Shown here piece after piece: positions 1 through 6,190 of a stretch of 7,478 nt of DNA. The notes beneath the pieces were generated by a model. The model was not told the DNA's origin. It saw nothing but the letters and a program-made list of their open reading frames with translations, and ran no database searches. Location: the NCBI GenBank assembly GCA_041612095.1, contig JBFJJW010000160.1, positions 1 to 7,478 of the forward strand, in the 5' to 3' direction. This DNA comes from Solimonas sp041612095 (GTDB lineage: Bacteria > Pseudomonadota > Gammaproteobacteria > Nevskiales > Nevskiaceae). Made by a program: the position numbers and the translations under genes. The stretch's first letter is position 1; each line of letters begins with the position of its first letter.

Positions 1-1065
1 GACCCTGAGCAGAACGCCACGTTCCAGGATCACTATCTCGAGGTCGAGTTCGATCTCTCCGACGTGATGTTCATCGCCACCGCCAACACGCTGAACATTC
101 CAGGCCCCTTGCTGGACCGCATGGAAGTGATTCGTCTTCCGGGTTATACCGAAGACGAGAAGCTCAATATCGCCCGCCAGTATCTGCTGCCCAAGCAGAT
201 GAAGAACAATGGCCTCAAGGATGGCGAACTGACGGTGAGCGACGACGCGATACGCGCGGTGATACGCACCTACACGCGAGAGGCCGGTGTGCGCAGCGTT
301 GAGCGCCTGATGAGCAAGATCTGCCGCAAGGTCGTCAAGCAGCTGCTGAGCAAGAATGGCGGCAGCAGCGTGGATGTCACAGCCGAGAATCTGGATACCT
401 ATCTGGGGGTGCCGCAGTACCGTTACGGCCGCGCCGAAGAGAAGAATCAGGTGGGTCAGGTCACCGGCCTGGCATGGACCGAGGTGGGGGGTGAGTTGCT
501 GACCATCGAAGCGGCGCTGGCGCCGGGCAAGGGCAAGCTCACGCAGACGGGCTCGCTCGGCAACGTCATGCAGGAGTCGATTCAGGCGGCGCTTACCGTG
601 GTGCGTTCGCGGTCCAGTGCACTGGGTATCGACCCGAAGTTCTACGAGTCCAACGACCTGCACGTGCATGTCCCCGAAGGGGCTACCCCCAAGGATGGCC
701 CGTCAGCGGGTATCGCCATGTGCACGTCGCTGGTCTCGGCGCTCACCGGCATACCGGTGCGGGCGGATGTGGCGATGACCGGCGAGATCACGTTGAGAGG
801 CGAGGTGCTGCCGATCGGCGGGCTCAAGGAGAAGCTGCTGGCCGCTCAGCGCGGCGGCATACAGACCGTGGTCATTCCGCGTGACAACGTCAAGGATCTC
901 GCAGACATCCCGGAATCCGTCAAAGCCACCCTCAACATCGAGCCGGTGCGCTGGGTGGACGAGGTGCTGAAGATCGCACTGGAGCGCCAGCCAACGCCGC
1001 GTGCCGAGGAACCGGCGCCGGTCGCGGCTGACGACAAGAAGACCGAAACCGCACGCGCGCACTGA
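1..1065 (+). CDS. lon: ATP-dependent Lon protease, C-terminal part (5' end outside window)
   Basis: Lon is a cytoplasmic homo-hexameric AAA+ protease that unfolds and degrades damaged and short-lived regulatory proteins. Reading is open from base 1, so the 354 visible residues are the C-terminal part; compared with the 784-residue E. coli protein (from memory) roughly 430 N-terminal residues are missing, including the Walker motifs. Visible parts in order are the end of the AAA+ module (sensor-1 region FIATANT, arginine-finger region LLDRMEV, sensor-2 region TREAGVRSVER) and the protease domain. The catalytic serine lies in DGPSAG (codon at 703) and the catalytic lysine is the second Lys of GGLKEK (codon at 832), 43 residues later as in E. 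coli. The C-terminus carries a short Pro/Glu/Ala-rich tail after IALERQ. The next gene is convergent mltD, not hupB, which often follows lon in gammaproteobacteria. Identity is certain. Confidence 0.98.
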   Translation, partial: DPEQNATFQDHYLEVEFDLSDVMFIATANTLNIPGPLLDRMEVIRLPGYTEDEKLNIARQYLLPKQMKNNGLKDGELTVSDDAIRAVIRTYTREAGVRSVERLMSKICRKVVKQLLSKNGGSSVDVTAENLDTYLGVPQYRYGRAEEKNQVGQVTGLAWTEVGGELLTIEAALAPGKGKLTQTGSLGNVMQESIQAALTVVRSRSSALGIDPKFYESNDLHVHVPEGATPKDGPSAGIAMCTSLVSALTGIPVRADVAMTGEITLRGEVLPIGGLKEKLLAAQRGGIQTVVIPRDNVKDLADIPESVKATLNIEPVRWVDEVLKIALERQPTPRAEEPAPVAADDKKTETARAH

Positions 1066-1081
1066 CCCGATACCGAGACAT

Positions 1082-1108
1082 TTACCGATCCGGCTTCCGG
1101 ATCGGTAA
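1082..1108. terminator. Perfect hairpin between convergent lon and mltD
   Basis: A 12-bp perfect inverted repeat (TTACCGATCCGG / CCGGATCGGTAA) surrounds a 3-base loop, 16 bases after the lon stop and 13 bases before the mltD stop on the other strand. The position between converging genes suggests a bidirectional transcription end. Neither side has a proper T-run, so it may be a weak intrinsic terminator or an RNA 3'-end protecting stem. The stem is seen directly; the role is inferred. Confidence 0.65.
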
Positions 1109-1121
1109 TCCTCAGCCGCGC

Positions 1122-2162
1122 CTAGCTTTCGACGTGCAGCTTGAGGCGCCGCCCCACGCGTAGCGAGGCCTTGGAGTTGAGCCCGTTCCAGCCTGCCACC
1201 TCGCGCACGGACACCTGATAGCGCCGGGCGATCACCCAGAGCGACTCGCCGGGCTTCACCACGTGTTCGACCACTGTCGGCATCGGCAGCGGCGGGTAAT
1301 CGCCGGCAGCCAGTACCATGCGCAGCCGGGCGGCATCGGCGGGTGGCAACAGCAGCACGGTCTTGCCGGTGGTGTTGTCGGCCTGACTGAGGCCCGGGTT
1401 GTAGCGATCGAGTCGCGCTGCCGGAATGCGTGCATCGCGCGCGGCCTGGCTCAGATTGACGGCCTGCGGCAGACGCACCATCTCGGCGGCCTGGCGATTC
1501 TGGATTGCCGGTAGCCGCACGCCGAAGCGCTGCGGTTGCTTGATCAGCAAGGCGACGCCGAGCAGGCGCGGCACATGGTCGCGGGTCTCGCGAGGCAGGT
1601 GGAGGTCCCAGAAATTTCGCGTGTCCTGCTTGCGCATGGCGCCGGCCAGGCGTGCATCGCCAACGTTGTAGGCGGCGACCGCCAGCAACCAGTCATCGAA
1701 GCGGCTATGCAGGCCCTGCAGGTATGACAACGCCGCGCGGGTGCTGGCGACGGGGTCACCGCGTGCGTCGTAGTTGGCCGTCTTGGCAAGACCCAGGGCG
1801 CGGCTGGTCCATGGGACGAACTGCCACAGCCCGCGCGCGCGCCGGTGGGAGTTGGCATGCGGGTTGAATCCGGATTCCACGGCCGGCAACAGCGCCAGCT
1901 CCAGCGGCATCTCGCGCAGTTCTACGGCCTCGACGATGTACCACAGGAAGGGCTCGGCCCGCGCCAGCATGTCGCTGAAGGCTTCCGGATTGCGCGCGTA
2001 GCGACGCGCCCAGATCACGGTTTCAGGGTGCTCGGGATCAACAATGCGCATCCCGGCCGCCACCCGTGGCCAGATAAGCCCTTCAGTGCTGCTGGCGCTG
2101 ACCACAGGTGGGCTGAATATCCCCACCAGGATCAGGGCTGCGACGGCCCAAATCTGTTTCAC
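1122..2162 (-). CDS. mltD: Membrane-bound lytic murein transglycosylase D (MltD-type), SLT domain plus one LysM
   Basis: This enzyme cleaves the MurNAc-GlcNAc bond of peptidoglycan with formation of 1,6-anhydroMurNAc, in the periplasm. The 346-residue protein starts with a signal peptide (about residues 1-23, ending PPVVSA). It continues with a family-1 lytic transglycosylase domain (about 75-220), with catalytic Glu96 in LLPAVESGFNPHANS and the family motifs GLWQFVP, NYDAR and AAYNVGDARL. A single LysM repeat (about 299-343, HVVKPGESLWVIARRYQV) provides peptidoglycan binding. E. coli MltD is about 450 residues with two LysM repeats and is a lipoprotein. This protein is shorter and has no cysteine near the signal cleavage site, so it is probably soluble or anchored by an uncleaved signal. 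The start is GTG with a G-rich Shine-Dalgarno (2168-2173) five bases upstream. It lies downstream of gloB on the same strand across a 118-bp gap. Confidence 0.93.
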   Translation of the reverse strand: MKQIWAVAALILVGIFSPPVVSASSTEGLIWPRVAAGMRIVDPEHPETVIWARRYARNPEAFSDMLARAEPFLWYIVEAVELREMPLELALLPAVESGFNPHANSHRRARGLWQFVPWTSRALGLAKTANYDARGDPVASTRAALSYLQGLHSRFDDWLLAVAAYNVGDARLAGAMRKQDTRNFWDLHLPRETRDHVPRLLGVALLIKQPQRFGVRLPAIQNRQAAEMVRLPQAVNLSQAARDARIPAARLDRYNPGLSQADNTTGKTVLLLPPADAARLRMVLAAGDYPPLPMPTVVEHVVKPGESLWVIARRYQVSVREVAGWNGLNSKASLRVGRRLKLHVES

Positions 2163-2222
2163 GCTATCCCCCCAACCGTGCTGCGATGCGGTGGCGGCGC
2201 CCCCTAGCGACGACCCGCAAGT

Positions 2223-2245
2223 TCTATAGTCCTGACTTTAGGTCA
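2223..2245 (-). promoter_or_regulatory. Possible mltD promoter: TATAGA with adjacent TGAC-N5-GTCA dyad
   Basis: In the 118-bp gloB-mltD gap the minus strand reads TATAGA (2228 to 2223), a fair sigma70 -10 box about 60 bases from the mltD GTG. Just upstream is the inverted repeat TGACCTAAAGTCA (2245 to 2233), sitting where a -35 would be expected. The hexamer TTGACC inside it is only 12 bases from the -10, too close for a normal -35, so any promoter here may depend on a bound activator or be controlled at the dyad. This is a weak inference. Confidence 0.3.
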
Positions 2246-2280
2246 AATGTTACAGGCTGTCACCCCGGGCCGCCTCTGGG

Positions 2281-3081
2281 TCAGGGCAGGTCCGTCCCGC
2301 GGAAGCCATCTTTCCAGCGTCGCAGCGCGGCAAATACCTGTGCGTCGGTGGGCAGTTCGGCTGCGGCCCAGGTTTCCGCAGCGGTCCTGACGGCAGGCGC
2401 GTTGACACGCAGAAAGGGGTTGCTGGCGCGTTCCAGTCCGATCTCGGTCGGCAGACTGGGCAGATCCCTGGCGCGCAGTTCGCGAACCGCGTCGATGCGT
2501 GCCCGCAGCGCCGCGTTGTCGGGCTCCACCGCCCACGCAAACGCCAGATTGGCGAGGGTGTACTCATGAGTGCAGTACACCGCAGTCTGCGCTGGCAGCG
2601 CGGCCAGGCGCGTCAGCGCTGCATGCATCTGTTGCGCCGTGCCTTCGAACAGGCGTCCGCAGCCGGCCGAGAACAAGGTATCGCCGCAGAACAGCAGGCC
2701 GTTTACGGCCTCGATCGAGGGCGCGCTGTAATAGGCGATGTGGCCCAGGGTGTGCCCGGGCAGCTCCAGAACGGTGAATGCCAGGCCCAGCACCTCCACG
2801 CTGTCGCCTTCCGCCAGAGTTTGCGTGAGGCCCGGGATGCGGGCGGCCTCTGCTGCGGGGCCGTACACCGGCATGCCGTCGGTCGCGAGTTGGGGCAGGC
2901 CTCCGATGTGGTCCGGATGCCAGTGGGTGATCAATATACCCACGAGATTCAGGCCCATGCGGTCCAGAGTTGCGCGCACTGGACCGGCGTCTCCCGGGTC
3001 AACCACCACTGCGGAACTGCCGCGCACCAGCAGCCACAGGTAGTTGTCGGTAAAGGCTGGGATGGCGTGGACGTCGATCAT
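2281..3081 (-). CDS. gloB: Hydroxyacylglutathione hydrolase (glyoxalase II)
   Basis: GloB hydrolyses S-lactoylglutathione to D-lactate and glutathione, the second step of methylglyoxal detoxification, in the cytoplasm. The 266-residue protein has the metallo-beta-lactamase fold with the binuclear metal motif THWHPDH (His53, His55, Asp57, His58). The remaining ligands are His110 (ELPGHTLGH), the bridging Asp134 (LLFCGDTLFSAGCGRLFEGT) and His172 (YCTHEYTLANL). The glyoxalase II C-terminal domain follows, with NPFLR (221-225) and the closing RRWKDGFRGTDLP. Length and motifs are normal for the family. I chose the ATG at 3079-3081 (MIDVHAIPAFTDNY). The frame stays open to 3219, but those 46 extra residues have no GloB counterpart and overlap the divergent gene. 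It is probably followed by mltD in the same direction. Confidence 0.97.
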   Translation of the reverse strand: MIDVHAIPAFTDNYLWLLVRGSSAVVVDPGDAGPVRATLDRMGLNLVGILITHWHPDHIGGLPQLATDGMPVYGPAAEAARIPGLTQTLAEGDSVEVLGLAFTVLELPGHTLGHIAYYSAPSIEAVNGLLFCGDTLFSAGCGRLFEGTAQQMHAALTRLAALPAQTAVYCTHEYTLANLAFAWAVEPDNAALRARIDAVRELRARDLPSLPTEIGLERASNPFLRVNAPAVRTAAETWAAAELPTDAQVFAALRRWKDGFRGTDLP

Positions 3082-3122
3082 CGTTAGACTGTACCTCAGG
3101 ATTGCGTTACCGAGGCCTCGCC
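3082..3122. promoter_or_regulatory. 41-bp divergent intergenic region, gloB / methyltransferase, with CGAGGCCTCG palindrome
   Basis: Both divergent genes must be initiated from this very short gap or from promoters inside each other's coding sequence. The gap holds a perfect 10-bp palindrome, CGAGGCCTCG (3111-3120), that contains the GAGG Shine-Dalgarno of the rightward gene seven bases before its ATG. For gloB a GAGG lies 12 bases from its ATG, a long spacing. I see no convincing -35/-10 pair in either direction. Confidence 0.4.
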
Positions 3123-3890
3123 ATGCCGAACTCCCGGCCGTTGCAGCGTTCACGCTCGCTGGACCGCGCGGCGCTGGAAATCTGGAATCGCTCCGCCCGC
3201 GGGCAGCGCCTGCTGGCATTGGAGACCCGCGAGCTGTCCCGTCTGTTGCCCGACATCTTTGGCCGGCACGTCCTGCAGATTGGCAACTGGGGCATTGGCG
3301 ATGGACTGATCGCCTGTGCGGAAACCCTGCATCACGCCGTGCTCGGTACGCTGCACGAACCCGGTGTATCGGCGGTCATCGAGCACGGACGTCTGCCGCT
3401 ATTGTCGAAGAGCGTGGATGCCGTCGTGTTGCCGCACACCTTGGAGTTCACCGATTCTCCGCATCCGCTGCTGCGCGAGATCAACCGCGTGCTCAATGAC
3501 CGAGGGCGCCTGTTTCTCCTCGGCTTCTCGCCGTGGAGTCCGTGGGTCTGGCGCACCCGGCTGGGGCTGCGGTATCGCGCGTTTCCGTCGGGGGCGCGGT
3601 TCTACAGCGTCAATCGGGTTACCGACTGGCTCGAACTGCTGGACTTCGAGGTGGCGGAGGTTCGTCGCTTTGGCGTCGGCTTTCCGTGGCTGGCACCACG
3701 CTCCGTTGGCCAAGGCTGGAGTGCAGGCTCGCTGCTGGCGCCGTTGGTGGAAACCTACCTACTGGTGGCGCGCAAGCGTGTGCTGCCGGTCAACTTCATT
3801 GGTCGCGCGCAGCGGGCGCAGATCAAGCCAATGGTAGGCGTCGGTCTGCCGGCCGCCCAGCGCGGCAGCATCGATCAGGAGCCGAACTGA
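3123..3890 (+). CDS. yafS: YafS-type SAM-dependent methyltransferase of unknown substrate
   Basis: A predicted class I SAM-dependent methyltransferase of 255 residues whose substrate is not known. It matches the E. coli YafS pattern as I recall it: HVLQIGNWGIGDG (about residues 49-61) is the motif I region. LPLLSKSVDAVVLPHTLEF (about 91-109) and LLREINRVLNDRGRLFLLGFSPWS (about 116-139) are the conserved core after beta-strand 4. Further on come FYSVNRVTDWLELLDFEV and ETYLLVARKRVLP, also family-like. Motif I is degenerate (IGNWGIGDG rather than D/E-x-G-x-G-x-G), as in YafS, so activity cannot be assumed. The ATG at 3123 is preferred because GAGG stands seven bases upstream; a TTG at 3102 in frame would add seven residues with no support. 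It lies between gloB and rnhA, its conserved place in gammaproteobacteria. The Arg-rich C-terminal tail is typical. Confidence 0.85.
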   Translation: MPNSRPLQRSRSLDRAALEIWNRSARGQRLLALETRELSRLLPDIFGRHVLQIGNWGIGDGLIACAETLHHAVLGTLHEPGVSAVIEHGRLPLLSKSVDAVVLPHTLEFTDSPHPLLREINRVLNDRGRLFLLGFSPWSPWVWRTRLGLRYRAFPSGARFYSVNRVTDWLELLDFEVAEVRRFGVGFPWLAPRSVGQGWSAGSLLAPLVETYLLVARKRVLPVNFIGRAQRAQIKPMVGVGLPAAQRGSIDQEPN

Positions 3891-3893
3891 AGC

Positions 3894-3918
3894 GGGCGGC
3901 GCCGCTACAATGCCGCCC
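3894..3918 (+). promoter_or_regulatory. Possible rnhA promoter: -10 TACAAT inside GGGCGGC/GCCGCCC hairpin
   Basis: The 54-bp gap before rnhA has an inverted repeat GGGCGGC (3894-3900) / GCCGCCC (3912-3918) whose 11-base loop contains TACAAT (3906-3911), five of six matches to the sigma70 -10. No good -35 exists at 16-18 bases; the corresponding bases are CGAACT in the end of the previous gene. It could equally be a weak terminator stem for the methyltransferase gene, followed by TTCC rather than a T-run. Confidence 0.35.
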
Positions 3919-3944
3919 TTCCGGTTTGCTTGCGGGGCAGAACA

Positions 3945-4385
3945 TTGAAGCAGGTGGTGATTCATACCGACGGCGCGTGCAAGGGCAATCCCGGCCCGGG
4001 CGGCTGGGGCGCACTGCTGGAATGCGCCGGCCAGCAACGCCGTCTCAAGGGGGGTGAGGTATTGACCACCAACAATCGCATGGAGCTGATGGCCGCCATT
4101 CAGGCACTTGAAGCGCTGAAGACGCCCTGCGCCGTCACCCTGTACACCGATTCCTCCTATGTAATGCAGGGACTGACGGAATGGATGCCGTCATGGAAGC
4201 GCCGTGGCTGGCGCACGGCCAGCAATCAGCCGGTCAAGAACCAGGACCTGTGGCAGCGGCTCGACGCGGCGGCCACCCGCCATCAGGTGCAGTGGCAGTG
4301 GGTCAAGGGGCATGCCGGTCATCCGGGAAATGAAGAGGCGGATCGTCTCGCCAACGAAGGTGTGATGATGGTGTCCGTTGCCTGA
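3945..4385 (+). CDS. rnhA: Ribonuclease HI
   Basis: RNase HI cuts the RNA strand of RNA-DNA hybrids, removing R-loops and helping to clear primers. With the start chosen here the protein has 146 residues (E. coli 155) and all active-site residues: Asp9 (HTDGACKGNPGPGGWG), Glu47 (NNRMELMAA), Asp69 (YTDSSYV), His123 (KGHAGHPGNEEAD) and Asp133. The basic handle region (WMPSWKRRGWRTA) is present. The start is taken as TTG at 3945-3947, giving MKQVVIHTDG, which lines up with the E. coli N-terminus and has GGGG (3934-3937) seven bases upstream. An earlier in-frame TTG at 3930 would add five residues and lose that ribosome-binding site. It is co-directional with dnaQ, whereas in E. coli the two genes diverge. 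Confidence 0.97.
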   Translation: MKQVVIHTDGACKGNPGPGGWGALLECAGQQRRLKGGEVLTTNNRMELMAAIQALEALKTPCAVTLYTDSSYVMQGLTEWMPSWKRRGWRTASNQPVKNQDLWQRLDAAATRHQVQWQWVKGHAGHPGNEEADRLANEGVMMVSVA

Positions 4386-4439
4386 CGCTAGCGGCCACGA
4401 TCTCAAGCTGAATTTATCCACCACGCACTGAACGCTGCC

Positions 4440-5150
4440 ATGCGCCAGATTGTTCTAGACACCGAAACCACCGGCCTGGAAGTCGAACTCGGCCATCGCA
4501 TCATCGAGATCGGCTGTGTGGAGTTGACCAATCGACGTACGTCGAACAACAACTGGCATCGATATCACAATCCTGGGCGGGCGATTGACCCCGGTGCCGA
4601 GGCGGTTCACGGCCTCAGCGCAGCGTTTCTGGAGGACAAGCCGCCGTTCGCAGAGGCCGCTGCGGAATTGTGGAAGTATCTGGCCGGCGCCGAGCTGATC
4701 ATTCACAACGCTCCTTTTGACCTCGGCTTTCTGAACCGCGAGTTCGAGCTCGTAGGCATGAGCCAGCGGCTGGAGGAGGTCTGCAAGATCACCGATACCG
4801 TGAAGCTGGCGCGCAAGCTGCACCCGGGGCAGAAGGTGAATCTGGACGCGCTGTGCAAGCGCTACAGCGTCGACAACTCGAATCGCGGATTCCACGGCGC
4901 ATTGCTCGACGCGCAACTGCTGGCCGAGGTGTATCTGGCGATGACTGGCGGCCAGAGCCGGCTGGGCCTGGAAGAGGGTGATGCCGGCGGCGTGCGGCGT
5001 CACGCGCGCTTCGTCGACTTGCTGGCCCCGCCTGACGTGCCGTTGCCGGTTCAGAAGGCGGCGGCGTCCGAACTGGCGGTGCATCGGGCGCGACTGCAGG
5101 CAATTGCCGCCAAGGGTCAGTGCCTGTGGCAGGACGATCTGCCCGAATAG
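4440..5150 (+). CDS. dnaQ: DNA polymerase III epsilon subunit (3'-5' proofreading exonuclease)
   Basis: Epsilon is the proofreading exonuclease of the replicative polymerase core. It removes misincorporated bases and binds the alpha (DnaE) and theta subunits and the beta clamp. The 236-residue protein has the DEDDh exonuclease motifs: ExoI DTETTG (Asp7, Glu9), ExoII IIHNAPFDLGFLNRE (Asp94) and ExoIII FHGALLDAQLLAEVY (His152, Asp157). After LAMTGG comes QSRLGL (172-177), at the place of the E. coli clamp-binding QTSMAF. The C-terminal segment HRARLQAIAAKGQCLW corresponds to the alpha-binding tail. Length is normal. The ATG at 4440 fits the family N-terminus, but the Shine-Dalgarno is poor, so translation may be coupled to or helped by upstream reading. 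It begins 54 bp after rnhA, and its stop lies 18 bp from the convergent regulator gene with no terminator visible between them. Confidence 0.97.
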   Translation: MRQIVLDTETTGLEVELGHRIIEIGCVELTNRRTSNNNWHRYHNPGRAIDPGAEAVHGLSAAFLEDKPPFAEAAAELWKYLAGAELIIHNAPFDLGFLNREFELVGMSQRLEEVCKITDTVKLARKLHPGQKVNLDALCKRYSVDNSNRGFHGALLDAQLLAEVYLAMTGGQSRLGLEEGDAGGVRRHARFVDLLAPPDVPLPVQKAAASELAVHRARLQAIAAKGQCLWQDDLPE

Positions 5151-5168
5151 CAAGCGCGGCAGAAGCGC

Positions 5169-6098
5169 TCAGGCCTTGCGTGCCAGCGCCGTGATCGACT
5201 CGAAGTAGGGCGCTCGCGCCTCGCGCGACGTGATGCGGCAGGATTCCACGTGCAATCCGCACGCCGTCAGCAGCTTCTTCAGCGTCGCCGGTGTGGTTCC
5301 GAGGTTGACATGGTCGTAGGCGCGCATGGTTTCCTCGTGCGCATGCTCTGCCAACGCGGCGATGACGACGCGTCCGTTCGGACGCAGCAGCCGGGCCGCT
5401 TCGGCCAGCACCTTCTTGGGTTCGCGCGTGTAGGCCAGGGCGTGCATCAGGAATACATGGTCGCAACTGGCATCCGCCAGCGGCAGCGCATGCATGTCGG
5501 CGTCGATGAAGCGAACGTTCGGAACATGGTTCAGACGCTTCCGTGCCGCGGCCAGCACCGTGGCGCTGATATCGATGCCGGTCACGCTGTGGGCGCGGGT
5601 GGCCAGCATCTCGCAGAGCACACCGTCCCCGCAGGCCAGATCGACGACATCGCCCAGGTCCAGCAGGCCGATCAGGGCGTGGGCATTGGCCTCCCAGGTG
5701 CGGCCCGGCGAGTAGTGCAGCTCCATGCGGCCGGCCACCGATTCGGCCCAGGTCTGCCCCTGCTTGCGAGCGGCAACCAGCTGCTCGGCGCGTTCGCGGT
5801 CCAGACGCAGCTGGGCATCCGACAGGCTGGCGCGCAGCAGCGTCCACAGTTCGGTAGCCGCACCATCGCTGCCGGTGGCGGAATAGAGCGAGGCATTGCC
5901 GGCGCGCTTGTCCTGTACCAGTCCGGCGCGCTTGAGGCGGGCCAGATGGGTGGACACGCGGCTTTGCGCCATGGCCGTCACCTCGGTCAATTCGGCGACC
6001 GATAACTCGTGCGCCTCCAGCAACAGCAGCAGGCGCAGGCGGCTGGCGTCCGAGAGCAGGCTGCACAGCTCGGTTGTTTGGTCTAGGGACAGGCTCAT
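5169..6098 (-). CDS. ArsR-family winged-helix regulator fused to SAM-binding methyltransferase domain (SahR-like)
   Basis: The 309-residue protein has two domains. Residues about 5-75 are an ArsR-type winged helix (LLSDASRLRLLLLLEAHELSVAELTEV, then AQSRVSTHLARLKRAGLV as the recognition helix and NASLYS as the wing). After a helical linker (about 80-130), residues 135-300 form a class I methyltransferase fold. Motif I is VVDLACGDGV (151-160), Asp176 in GIDIS should contact the SAM ribose, and IDADMHALPLADASCDHVFLMHAL (198-221) is the motif II/III region. The ArsR metal-binding ELCVCDL is replaced by ELSVAEL, so metal sensing is unlikely. The architecture resembles SahR-type regulators, which respond to S-adenosylhomocysteine and control methionine-cycle genes; no such gene is in view, so that role is inference. 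The ATG at 6096-6098 is the only sensible start, since the frame upstream starts from TTG (6146) in the terminator. No Shine-Dalgarno precedes it. Confidence 0.85.
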   Translation of the reverse strand: MSLSLDQTTELCSLLSDASRLRLLLLLEAHELSVAELTEVTAMAQSRVSTHLARLKRAGLVQDKRAGNASLYSATGSDGAATELWTLLRASLSDAQLRLDRERAEQLVAARKQGQTWAESVAGRMELHYSPGRTWEANAHALIGLLDLGDVVDLACGDGVLCEMLATRAHSVTGIDISATVLAAARKRLNHVPNVRFIDADMHALPLADASCDHVFLMHALAYTREPKKVLAEAARLLRPNGRVVIAALAEHAHEETMRAYDHVNLGTTPATLKKLLTACGLHVESCRITSREARAPYFESITALARKA

Positions 6099-6112
6099 GC
6101 GGATAGGCGGAT
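6099..6112. repeat. Tandem GCGGAT repeat abutting the ArsR-methyltransferase start codon
   Basis: Plus-strand bases 6099-6104 and 6107-6112 are both GCGGAT, separated by AG, an 8-bp period. They directly adjoin the start codon of the leftward regulator gene and occupy the space where its Shine-Dalgarno should be. The larger block 6096-6113 (CAT...ATG) is also partly dyad-symmetric. An autoregulatory operator is a reasonable guess but is not shown. Confidence 0.4.
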
Positions 6113-6145
6113 GAAGATGACGGCATTGTGACTGCCGCCTGCGCA

Positions 6146-6173
6146 AACAAAAAGCCCGCCGGTTGGCGGGCTT
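6146..6173 (-). terminator. Rho-independent terminator of the histone-like gene
   Basis: Read on the minus strand, a 9-bp stem AAGCCCGCC / GGCGGGCTT with a four-base loop (AACC) is followed by TTTTTGTTTG. It starts 17 bases after the stop codon of the histone-like gene. It isolates that gene from the ArsR-methyltransferase gene downstream, which therefore needs its own promoter in the 48 bp between the T-run and its ATG. There I find only a very weak TTTTTG-N17-CACAAT. Confidence 0.92.
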
Positions 6174-6190
6174 GAATAGCGCTGGTCTGA

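Noticed and set aside
2566..3087. 173-residue plus-strand frame opposite gloB
   Set aside because: It is antisense to a clear GloB; its His/Gln/Gly-rich sequence shows no motif.
3082..3219. N-terminal extension of gloB to 3219
   Set aside because: It would overlap the divergent methyltransferase gene by about 100 bp and adds 46 residues absent from GloB. The ATG at 3081 matches the family start.
4455..5153. 232-residue minus-strand frame opposite dnaQ
   Set aside because: It is fully antisense to a gene with all DnaQ motifs and has no recognisable domain or ribosome-binding site.
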